The position numbers and the translations under genes are program-made. Of a stretch of DNA of 14,344 nucleotides, positions 1 through 6,629 are shown in pieces. The stretch comes from Candidatus Onthomorpha intestinigallinarum (GTDB taxonomy: Bacteria > Bacteroidota > Bacteroidia > Bacteroidales > P3). Where the stretch lies: contig DXGG01000228.1 of NCBI GenBank assembly GCA_019114015.1, positions 1 to 14,344 on the forward strand. The letters run 5' to 3'. Below the pieces are notes generated by a model, which was not told the DNA's origin, did not search any database, and was given only the letters and a program-made list of their open reading frames with translations. The number at the start of each line of letters is the position of its first letter. Positions within the stretch are counted from its first letter, which is position 1.

Positions 1-900
1 GGACTTGTTGTAATACTCTTCGGCTTTTGCCATATCGCCCGCATCGCGGTAGATTCCTCCTACATAGTTAAGGTTTTCAGGATTGTCCGCACCCAAAGCC
101 AATATCTCCTGTATCAGTTTTTCAGCCTCGGTATTGTTTCCGGCACTTATGTATGAGCTTGCGAGCAATGCCTTCAACTGAGAGTCTTTAGGCAAAACCT
201 TTACGCCTTTTTTCAACACGTTGATAGCCTTATCCATTTCCTTGGCCTGCTGATTGTACACGAAAAGGTTTATATAGGCTTCTCTTTCCTTCGTATTGCC
301 CTTGACCAATTCCCTGTACAGTTCCGCAGCCTTGTCCTTCTGGTTTGTCGCATCGTAGGCCATGGCCATTATCAGCTTGGCTCTTTCGACTACTTCCTTG
401 TACTGGCATACCTCTGCGGCCTGAAGTGTTTTCTCAAGCAGTGGAATGCTCTCCTGATACTTGCCCTCGTTGAATACGTCTATCGCTCTCTGCAACTGGT
501 ATCCGGCAATGACCATCAAAGCTCCGTTGGATACGGATATGTATTCGTTTGTCTTGTTTGCCTTTTCTATTTCTATCGACTTGATAAGGGCGTTCTGCGC
601 CTTGTCTGCCAATTCATCGATAGGCACCTTTACTTTCTGTTTCTTGAGCAGTTTTTGGTCGTCTTCGTTTGTTGACTGTGAGAGTTCGACAAACTTGGCG
701 TAGATAAGGCCTGCATAATACCATGTCTTGGCATCATCCTTTGTCTTTTCGTGAACACAAGCCTCCTCAATGTTTTCCATTGCATTTCTAAGCCTGTCGT
801 TCTTCATGTCCGAATAGGCGCTTTGCACTTTCATCGTTTGTGCAAATGACCCAGCAGCCATAAGCAACAAGGCTGCCAATACTAAACTTTTCTTCATCAT
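1..900 (-). CDS. Secreted tetratricopeptide-repeat protein (3' end outside window)
   Basis: The reading frame is open from an ATG at 900 to the window edge, giving 300 residues with no stop, so the C-terminus is missing. Residues 1-20 form a typical signal peptide: MMKK, a hydrophobic run, then GSFA before a Gln, suggesting signal peptidase I cleavage and export to the periplasm. From about residue 139 there are TPR-like helix pairs with the usual Ala, Gly and Tyr positions, for example FNEGKYQESIPLLEKTL at 143-159, AYDATNQKDKAAELYREL at 181-198 and IYRDAGDMAKAEEYYNKS at 283-300. TPRs are protein-interaction scaffolds, and no catalytic domain is visible. The start codon overlaps the gyrA stop by one base (TAATG), so the gene is probably co-transcribed and translationally coupled with gyrA. 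A second ATG directly follows the first and could also serve. The role is unknown; it may be a cell-envelope scaffold. Confidence 0.85.
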   Translation of the reverse strand, partial: MMKKSLVLAALLLMAAGSFAQTMKVQSAYSDMKNDRLRNAMENIEEACVHEKTKDDAKTWYYAGLIYAKFVELSQSTNEDDQKLLKKQKVKVPIDELADKAQNALIKSIEIEKANKTNEYISVSNGALMVIAGYQLQRAIDVFNEGKYQESIPLLEKTLQAAEVCQYKEVVERAKLIMAMAYDATNQKDKAAELYRELVKGNTKEREAYINLFVYNQQAKEMDKAINVLKKGVKVLPKDSQLKALLASSYISAGNNTEAEKLIQEILALGADNPENLNYVGGIYRDAGDMAKAEEYYNKS

Positions 901-3413
901 TATTCTATTGTTTGTTGTTCATTGCCTGATTCATTATTATCCGTTTCGGTTTCCATCGTTTCGTCTTCTTCTTCGCGACTTATCCTTGCAATGGAAGCTA
1001 TGGCGTCGTTGGCCTTTATGTCTATCAGTTTGACACCCTGCGTCGCCCTTCCCAATGTTCTCAAGTCCGCAACGTGCATCCGTATCGTCAGACCCGAACG
1101 GTTCATTATCATAAGGTCGTCCTGGTCGCACACATCGGCTATCGCTATCAAATCACCCGTCTTTTCGGTTATGTTCAATGTCTTTACGCCTTTTGCTCCT
1201 CTGTTGGTTATTCTGTATTCCTCCAGTTTGGAACGTTTGCCGTAGCCGTTCTCCGATACGACAAGAACATCGCTTTGGGCGTTTGCAACAACCATTCCTA
1301 CCACTTCGTCCTTCTCCCCTGCCAAAGTCATGGCCCTCACTCCTGCCGCGCCTCTTCCCATCGCCCTGACGGTGCTTTCGTTGAAACGTATGCTCTTTCC
1401 GCAGCGAGAAGCCAGCAATATCTCGTCGTTGCCGCTTGTAAGCCTTGCCGCCAAAAGTTCATCGCCCTCCTTTATTCCAAAAGCTATTATTCCCTTCGTA
1501 CGAGGATGCGAATACGCCTCAAGGGATGTTTTCTTTATCTGACCTTTCTTGGTACACATTACTATGTAGTTGTTTTCCACATATTCCTTGTCCCTGAGGT
1601 CTTTTGTGTTTACATAGGCCTTTATCGAGTCTCCGTCCTCTATGTTGAGGATATTCTTTATCATCCTGCCCTTGGTGGTCTTTGTTCCTTCGGGTATCTC
1701 AAACGCTCTGAGCCAATAGCACTTGCCTTTTTCGGTAAAGAACAGAACATAATCGTGCATTGATGCGGTGTATATGTGTTCTATGAAGTCCTCTTCTCTC
1801 AAGGCTCCTCCCCTGCTGCCTTTTCCTCCCCTGTTCTGAACTCTGTACTCGGCCAAAGGTGTACGCTTTATGTAGCCCATGTGGGATATGGAAACGACTA
1901 TCTCCTCGTTGGCTATCATGTCCTCTATCCTGAAGTCCGACGAGGAGTATTCTATGGTCGAAAGCCTTTTGTCCCCGTATTTCTCCTTGACCTCCAGAAG
2001 CTCCTGCTTTACAGCCTCCATCAAAACACTCTCGTTAGACAATATTTCTTTGCAACGGTTTATTAAGGCAAGCAATTTATCATATTCATCTTTGAGTTTC
2101 TGTACTTCCAGATTGGCAAGCTGTCCCAAACGCATCTCCACAATGGCGGCAGCCTGTCTTTCACTGAACGAGAACTGTTCCTGCAACTGCTGTTTCGCAA
2201 TCGAACTCGAAGCCGATGCACGTATCAGCTTTATTATCTCATCTATGAAATCCAAAGCTCTTAAAAGACCCTCGACAATATGCATACGGTCTTCGGCCTT
2301 CTTCAATTCAAACCTTGTCCTGCGTTCCACCACCACTTTCCTGTGATCCACGAAACACTCTATTATCTGTTTAAGGTTCAACAGTTTCGGCTTTCCGTTG
2401 ACCAAGGCGATGTTGTTGATTGAAAAAGAGGTCTGAAGCTCGGAATACTGATAGAGCTTGTTAAGCACCACATTGGACATGGCATCGCGTTTGAGCTTGT
2501 AGACAATCCTTATTCCGTCCTTGTTGCTTTCATCCTTTATTTTGGATATTCCCTCTATCTTCTTCTCCTCCACCATCGCGGCCTGACGCTTTATCATGTC
2601 GGACTTGCACACCTGATAAGGAATGGACGTAACCACTATCTGCTCCCCGTCGGAATGCTTGTCCTGTTCGAAGTGTGCGTTGCCCCTTATCACTATCTGT
2701 CCGCGGCCGGTATGATAAGCCTCCCTCACTCCTTCGTATCCGTATATTATGCCGCCCGTAGGGAAGTCCGGAGCCTTGATGTAACGCATCAGTCCGTCAA
2801 TGTCTATATCCCTGTCGTCTATGTAGGCCACTATGCCGTCTATTACCTCGGAAAGATTGTGAGGCGCCATGTTGGTGGCCATTCCGACAGCTATTCCGCT
2901 TGTTCCGTTGACCAAAAGATAAGGCAGCTTGGCCGGAAGAACGACCGGTTCATCCAAACTGTCGTCGAAGTTCTTGACAAAGTCAACAGTATCCTTGTTT
3001 ATATCGGTCAACATCTCGTCCGCAATCTTCGACATCCTTGCCTCGGTGTAACGCATTGCTGCAGGAGGGTCAAGGTCTATGGAACCGAAGTTTCCCTGTC
3101 CGTCAATCATGGTGTATCGCATCGACCACCATTGCGCCATCCTCACCATGGCCATATAAACCGAACTGTCGCCGTGAGGGTGGTACTTACCCAAAACCTC
3201 TCCGACTATTCTGGCTGATTTCTTGTGTTTGCTATCGTAGGTCATGCCCATATCGCCCATGGCAAACAATATACGGCGATGAACAGGCTTCAAACCGTCT
3301 CTTACATCTGGCAAAGCTCTGGAAACAATGACACTCATCGCATAGTCTATATAGGCCTGCTTCATTTGAGTCTCAATGTTCACCCTGTGTATTCTTTCGT
3401 TTTCTAAGTCCAT
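900..3413 (-). CDS. gyrA: DNA gyrase subunit A
   Basis: This is the breakage-reunion subunit of gyrase, which introduces negative supercoils with GyrB. The ATG at 3413 gives 837 residues and places landmarks at E. coli numbering: Ser83 in HPHGDS, catalytic Tyr122 in AAMRYTEAR. An in-frame TTG three codons upstream (3422) is a poorer start. The winged-helix/tower region is followed by the C-terminal beta-pinwheel, which carries the GyrA-box (QNRGGKG) that separates GyrA from ParC. The protein ends in a very acidic tail (EEEDETMETETDNNES) similar in nature to the regulatory tail of other GyrA proteins. Oddities in the quinolone-resistance region: position 87, acidic in E. coli, is Met; 95-96 are WW rather than PF; and the stretch before Tyr122 reads DLDPPAAMRY instead of DGDSAAAMRY. 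Whether these are normal for the lineage cannot be judged here. A TPR gene follows in the same operon. Confidence 0.97.
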   Translation of the reverse strand: MDLENERIHRVNIETQMKQAYIDYAMSVIVSRALPDVRDGLKPVHRRILFAMGDMGMTYDSKHKKSARIVGEVLGKYHPHGDSSVYMAMVRMAQWWSMRYTMIDGQGNFGSIDLDPPAAMRYTEARMSKIADEMLTDINKDTVDFVKNFDDSLDEPVVLPAKLPYLLVNGTSGIAVGMATNMAPHNLSEVIDGIVAYIDDRDIDIDGLMRYIKAPDFPTGGIIYGYEGVREAYHTGRGQIVIRGNAHFEQDKHSDGEQIVVTSIPYQVCKSDMIKRQAAMVEEKKIEGISKIKDESNKDGIRIVYKLKRDAMSNVVLNKLYQYSELQTSFSINNIALVNGKPKLLNLKQIIECFVDHRKVVVERRTRFELKKAEDRMHIVEGLLRALDFIDEIIKLIRASASSSIAKQQLQEQFSFSERQAAAIVEMRLGQLANLEVQKLKDEYDKLLALINRCKEILSNESVLMEAVKQELLEVKEKYGDKRLSTIEYSSSDFRIEDMIANEEIVVSISHMGYIKRTPLAEYRVQNRGGKGSRGGALREEDFIEHIYTASMHDYVLFFTEKGKCYWLRAFEIPEGTKTTKGRMIKNILNIEDGDSIKAYVNTKDLRDKEYVENNYIVMCTKKGQIKKTSLEAYSHPRTKGIIAFGIKEGDELLAARLTSGNDEILLASRCGKSIRFNESTVRAMGRGAAGVRAMTLAGEKDEVVGMVVANAQSDVLVVSENGYGKRSKLEEYRITNRGAKGVKTLNITEKTGDLIAIADVCDQDDLMIMNRSGLTIRMHVADLRTLGRATQGVKLIDIKANDAIASIARISREEEDETMETETDNNESGNEQQTIE

Positions 3414-3449
3414 TATGTGCAAGTGTTTATTTTACCCATTAAAATCAAC

Positions 3450-3486
3450 CCGCGAAGTTACGAAAAAAACTCGGATTGCCGAAAAA
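3450..3486. repeat. Left copy of imperfect direct repeat flanking the R-M cassette
   Basis: Starts CCGCGAAGTTACG, continues through an A tract, ACTCGGATTGCC and GAAAAA. It aligns with 6189-6226 with 34 of 37 bases matching and a single one-base gap. It lies between the end of the beta-class methyltransferase gene and gyrA and contains the gyrA promoter. Confidence 0.75.
3453..3483 (-). promoter_or_regulatory. Probable gyrA promoter (Bacteroidota type)
   Basis: Read on the minus strand, TAACTTCG (3453-3460) matches the Bacteroidota -7 element TAnnTTTG with one change. It lies 19 nt downstream of TTCG (3480-3483), a one-base variant of the -33 TTTG. The spacer contains a T run. The -7 element lies about 39 nt before the gyrA ATG. 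The whole element sits in the left copy of the direct repeat that flanks the restriction-modification cassette. Confidence 0.6.
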
Positions 3487-3544
3487 AAACGGAAAAAACA
3501 ACAAGTCTTAAACAATATCATCCGCTTAAATATTGCTCACTTAC

Positions 3545-4372
3545 TCAAATACGTTCTGATATGTGAATATCTTTTATTTTCATCTTGAATTGAGAACGTA
3601 CAGAAATATTCTCAATTTCTATTTTTCTGCTTTTACTTAAAGCCAAAAAATCTTTATCATTATCTATGCCAACAAATTTCCTGTTTAATAAATTGGCAGC
3701 AATGCCTGTTGTACTGCTACCTGCAAAAGGATCTAAAATCCACATATCCTTTGATGTGGATGCTAAAATGATACGCGCAAGAAGTGCCAACGGCTTTTGC
3801 GTAGGATGTTTTCCACAGTTTTTTTCCCAACGGGATATGGCAGGCAAATGCCAAACATCCGTCATTTGTTTATTGCCATTTATGCGTTTCATCAGCTCAT
3901 AATTGTAATAATGAGCAACTTTAGGTAATTTTCTAGCCCAAATTAAAAACTCGGTAGAAAATGTGAAATATCGACAAGATATATTAGGCGGAGGATTTGT
4001 CTTTACCCATGTAATTACATTCAATATCTTATAACTTAATTCCGTTAATTGATTGGCAACAGAAAAAATGTTGTGATATGTACCGCTTACCCAGATAGTG
4101 CCATTGTCCTTTAGTTTGTCACGACATAATATCAACCATTCTCTATTAAACGCATCTATGTATTCAATTGTACCGCCTTTATCCCATTCTCCTTTGTCAA
4201 CGCAGACTATTTTACCGCTCTGAACACTTATTCCTCCATTGGATAGAAAATAAGGAGGATCTGCAAATATCATATCAAATTTGAAATCAAATTGTTGTAA
4301 GAGCTTAAGACTGTCTCCATGAAACAAAACAAATTGTCCGTCTGTTGACTTAAAGTAAGGAGAAAGCTTCAT
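3545..4372 (-). CDS. Beta-class adenine-N6 DNA methyltransferase, DpnA/MboIC-like (predicted GATC)
   Basis: Predicted to transfer a methyl group from S-adenosylmethionine to adenine in GATC. Motif IV, DPPY (38-41, in FADPPYFLSNGGIS), comes before the SAM-binding motif I, DPFAGSSTTG (214-223), which defines the beta order; HPTQKP (189-194) lies between. The 275-residue length and stretches such as SCRYFTFSTEFLIWARK (132-148) and HYYNYELMK (154-162) closely resemble DpnA of the Streptococcus pneumoniae DpnII system, as I recall it. DpnA can also methylate single-stranded DNA, which protects incoming transforming DNA. It is the third gene of the cassette; its ATG overlaps the endonuclease stop by 4 bases (ATGA), so the two are translationally coupled. 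Base composition is AT-rich compared with gyrA and mutL. GATC specificity is inferred from family and context. Confidence 0.92.
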   Translation of the reverse strand: MKLSPYFKSTDGQFVLFHGDSLKLLQQFDFKFDMIFADPPYFLSNGGISVQSGKIVCVDKGEWDKGGTIEYIDAFNREWLILCRDKLKDNGTIWVSGTYHNIFSVANQLTELSYKILNVITWVKTNPPPNISCRYFTFSTEFLIWARKLPKVAHYYNYELMKRINGNKQMTDVWHLPAISRWEKNCGKHPTQKPLALLARIILASTSKDMWILDPFAGSSTTGIAANLLNRKFVGIDNDKDFLALSKSRKIEIENISVRSQFKMKIKDIHISERI

Positions 4373-5142
4373 TTGACAATTCTATATCTGTCGGTTTTTA
4401 CAAGACGAATACTGTTATAATCATTCGGGTCTGTAAACTCATATTGCCACATGTAATAGATTTCTTCTCCTTCAATACATCTTCTTTCAAAGAAAACCGT
4501 ATATACTGTTTTGCCGGTAGCTTCTTGCCATTGCCTGAACGGATAATACAATTGTCTGATAATAGTATTTGTGGTCATAGAGTTCTTTGCTTCAATCAAA
4601 ACAATACTGTCTCGTCCTTCATATCCGGCATCCACCTCTGTTTGCACACTCTCCGTTGAAAGCAATACACCGTTCGTTTTGAATGAAAAGGGCGGCGTAT
4701 ATTTTCTTCCGCGTATTGTCAAGACTAATGACGGATCATTCATAAACGTTCTAATTAAAGAATTTGCATATGCGTAATCCAAATGCTGCATCTCGGAATT
4801 TCCCACAACAGAACTTTTAAGTTCAAAATCCAACTTGCTGTTGTAGGTTTTAATAGGTGTAATTATATCAGGAATATCAATATATCCTTCACCTTTCACT
4901 ATGTAGTAAACTCCATTATGCTTTGGTAAAATAAACAGATTATTGTCCTTAAATATTTGAGGCCTCGACTCTCTGCTGTCTTGCTTGCAAAGTATTTGCA
5001 CTTCTTTTTCCGCAGTGTTTTTAAAATTCTGACAAGCCTTTTTTATCTGTTCTGCTTCCAGTACAAACGGACCTTTTGTAAAATCATGCTGTCCAATGTT
5101 ACAGTCATCATATATCTTTTTCCATGAATTATCTGAAGCCAT
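4369..5142 (-). CDS. Type II restriction endonuclease, MboI/HpyAIII-like (predicted GATC)
   Basis: The 257-residue protein sits between two GATC-type adenine methyltransferase genes, the position of the endonuclease in the MboI system. A PD-(D/E)xK nuclease core is visible: EVDAGYEGRDSIVLIEAKNS, with candidate metal ligands Asp171 or Asp178 and Glu184, and Lys186 in the EAK motif. IIRQLYYPFRQW (194-205) follows and recalls GATC-cutting enzymes of the HpyAIII/MjaIII group, from memory. No frameshift or stop interrupts the frame, so the enzyme looks intact. The start is 38 bp after the upstream methyltransferase stop; the 3' end overlaps the next gene by 4 bases. No controller (C) protein gene is present. 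Function is well supported by context, while exact cleavage specificity is inferred. Confidence 0.85.
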   Translation of the reverse strand: MASDNSWKKIYDDCNIGQHDFTKGPFVLEAEQIKKACQNFKNTAEKEVQILCKQDSRESRPQIFKDNNLFILPKHNGVYYIVKGEGYIDIPDIITPIKTYNSKLDFELKSSVVGNSEMQHLDYAYANSLIRTFMNDPSLVLTIRGRKYTPPFSFKTNGVLLSTESVQTEVDAGYEGRDSIVLIEAKNSMTTNTIIRQLYYPFRQWQEATGKTVYTVFFERRCIEGEEIYYMWQYEFTDPNDYNSIRLVKTDRYRIVK

Positions 5143-5180
5143 TCCTGTTTTATTTAATTGTTGCTATTCATCTTACACTT

Positions 5181-6137
5181 TTACACCGCTGCATATTCAA
5201 TTTGCTTATCCTCCGAATCCGAATATATGAAACGAGGAATATTAGTATAATTTCTGATTAAAAGTTCAGTCAGTTTGCCGCGTTTCAACGGATTTGAATT
5301 TATTGGACGTGAAGCATAAACTCTGTCAATATTATACTCTTTATATAAATCATCAAAGAACGTATCGTCATTGTTTCGTCCTTTACAGTCCGAATTGCTC
5401 AACATTATCATACAATGTTTATCCGATAATCTGTCAAAATATTTCTTGAGCCGTATTTGCTCACTGTCATCGAATATTTCTTTCGAATAAGAATTAAAAC
5501 TCGATGTCTTGTCAAGCGGACGATAAGGAGGATCAAAATAAACAAAAGTATTTTTGGATACGAATTTTTCTGTCTGTTCAAAATCTCCATTTATTATTTC
5601 AACTTTCTGCAATAATTTGCTATCCTCGAAAATGGTTGACTCATCACATATTTTCGGATTTTTATATCTGCCGAAAGGTACATTGAATTCGCCCTTGGAA
5701 TTTACTCTGTAAAGACCGTTGAAACATGTTTTGTTCAAAAAGATAAGATATGCGGTATTGTCAACATCCGACAACTCTTTTGTATTGAAATGTTTTCTGA
5801 CAGTTAAATAAAAATCCTTTCTATCCTCCTCATTTGTTATGTAAGAATATTCTTTGTCTATTGATTTCAGTGTGCTTACAAGGTTTTCGGGATGTGTTTT
5901 CACGATATTGTACGCCTTAATCAAATCTGGATTCAAATCATTTATGACAGCCTTGTCTATATTCGGAAATGTTTTAAGCATAAAAAAAAGCATGGCTCCG
6001 CCACCTATGAAAGGTTCCATATACGTAAATCCATCCAAATTGGATAAACTCACAGGCAACATATTTGCAAAAGTCGGCAATAATTGTCCTTTCCCTCCTA
6101 CCCATTTGATGAAAGGCTTGGCTTCAACTTTAATCAT
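5181..6137 (-). CDS. Alpha-class (Dam-like) adenine-N6 DNA methyltransferase, DpnM/MboIA-like
   Basis: Predicted to methylate adenine in double-stranded GATC and so protect the host from the neighbouring endonuclease. Alpha-class order is clear: motif X KWVGGKGQLL (11-20), motif I EPFIGGGAM (41-49), then DPPY (202-205) after the target-recognition region. The segment LNKTCFNGLYRVNSKGEFN (134-152), continuing into VPFGRY, is characteristic of Dam, DpnM and related enzymes. At 318 residues it is near the usual length for solitary R-M Dam homologues. It is the first gene of the leftward cassette, so protective methylation would be made before cleavage activity. It uses mixed Ile codons (3 ATA among its first 7), unlike the ATA-dominated host genes, and is AT-rich; both suggest acquisition by transfer. 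Confidence 0.93.
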   Translation of the reverse strand: MIKVEAKPFIKWVGGKGQLLPTFANMLPVSLSNLDGFTYMEPFIGGGAMLFFMLKTFPNIDKAVINDLNPDLIKAYNIVKTHPENLVSTLKSIDKEYSYITNEEDRKDFYLTVRKHFNTKELSDVDNTAYLIFLNKTCFNGLYRVNSKGEFNVPFGRYKNPKICDESTIFEDSKLLQKVEIINGDFEQTEKFVSKNTFVYFDPPYRPLDKTSSFNSYSKEIFDDSEQIRLKKYFDRLSDKHCMIMLSNSDCKGRNNDDTFFDDLYKEYNIDRVYASRPINSNPLKRGKLTELLIRNYTNIPRFIYSDSEDKQIEYAAV

Positions 6138-6188
6138 CTTGTACTTTGATTGGTATATTGTAAATATATCTTATCCCGCTCCATTTAT

Positions 6189-6226
6189 CCGCGAAATTAC
6201 AAAAAAAACTCGTATTGCCCGAAAAA
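6189..6226. repeat. Right copy of imperfect direct repeat flanking the R-M cassette
   Basis: Starts CCGCGAAATTACA and continues through an A tract, ACTCGTATTGCCC and GAAAAA. It matches the left copy at 3450-3486 in 34 of 37 bases plus one inserted C. It lies just upstream of the leftward cassette and carries its promoter. Confidence 0.75.
6192..6223 (-). promoter_or_regulatory. Probable promoter of the restriction-modification operon
   Basis: On the minus strand TAATTTCG (6192-6199) fits the -7 element TAnnTTTG with one change, and TTCG (6220-6223) lies 20 nt upstream as a -33 variant. It precedes the Dam-like methyltransferase ATG by about 54 nt. The element is homologous to the gyrA promoter in the left repeat copy. 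Confidence 0.55.
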
Positions 6227-6257
6227 GACAGATAACGCAGAGTATGATTTTCGGACA

Positions 6258-6288
6258 TTTGCCCTTTCCGGCAAAATGATTATCTTTG
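6258..6288 (+). promoter_or_regulatory. Promoter of the small membrane protein-mutL operon
   Basis: TTTG (6258-6261), a 19-nt spacer and TATCTTTG (6281-6288) give a perfect match to the Bacteroidota -33/-7 consensus. It lies 68 nt before the ATG at 6357 and is divergent from the restriction-modification promoter in the same 219-bp intergenic region. Confidence 0.8.
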
Positions 6289-6356
6289 CATTTTTGGATT
6301 CAGAACACAAAAAAATGTCTTCTGAATCCGTCCGATTGTAATCAGAAAAGAAAATC

Positions 6357-6629
6357 ATGAGTTTGTTTGAGACAAGAAAGCCAAAAAGATTCGAATACAA
6401 GCCGAGGTTCTACAACCCCGACAAGGAAGAACTCGAACAGTTGAAAGCCAAATACGGCAACAACGAAGGCGAAAGCTACAAGCGCAGAATAGACATCCGT
6501 TCGGCAATGAAAGAGAAAAAAGAGGAAAAACTCGGCAAACCCGTTTCGGCACTGCGCATCATATTCATCGCCTGTCTTATCGTCGCCATTCTTTATTTCC
6601 TTTTGTACGTTGTCGAGACATGGCAATAG
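6357..6629 (+). CDS. Small single-pass membrane protein upstream of mutL
   Basis: This is a 90-residue protein. The N-terminal two thirds are highly charged and hydrophilic (RKPKRFEYKPRFYNPDKEE, 7-25), and one hydrophobic helix spans about residues 66-86 (LRIIFIACLIVAILYFLLYVV), followed by a short tail. That predicts a C-terminally anchored protein with a basic domain in the cytoplasm. From memory, similar small proteins with an F-Y-x-P-R-(F/Y)-Y motif sit next to mutL in other Bacteroidota and are sometimes labelled 'riboflavin synthase subunit beta', a name that nothing in this sequence supports. Its stop overlaps the mutL start by 10 bases, so expression is probably coupled. Function unknown. 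Confidence 0.85.
   Translation: MSLFETRKPKRFEYKPRFYNPDKEELEQLKAKYGNNEGESYKRRIDIRSAMKEKKEEKLGKPVSALRIIFIACLIVAILYFLLYVVETWQ

Noticed and set aside
1074..1763. A 229-codon open frame on the plus strand
   Set aside because: It is antisense to the conserved gyrA C-terminal domain, lacks recognisable domains and has no promoter of its own.
3414..3422. TTG start three codons upstream for gyrA
   Set aside because: The ATG at 3413 gives the standard GyrA N-terminus and exact E. coli numbering at Ser83 and Tyr122.
3513..3535. Inverted repeat CAATAT/ATATTG after the beta-class methyltransferase gene as a terminator
   Set aside because: The 6-bp stem is almost all A-T with an 11-nt loop, too weak to call; the nearby T run is part of normal AT-rich intergenic DNA.
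3545..6226. Cassette as a transposon or integron element
   Set aside because: No transposase, integrase or terminal inverted repeats were seen; only the promoter-containing direct repeats flank it.
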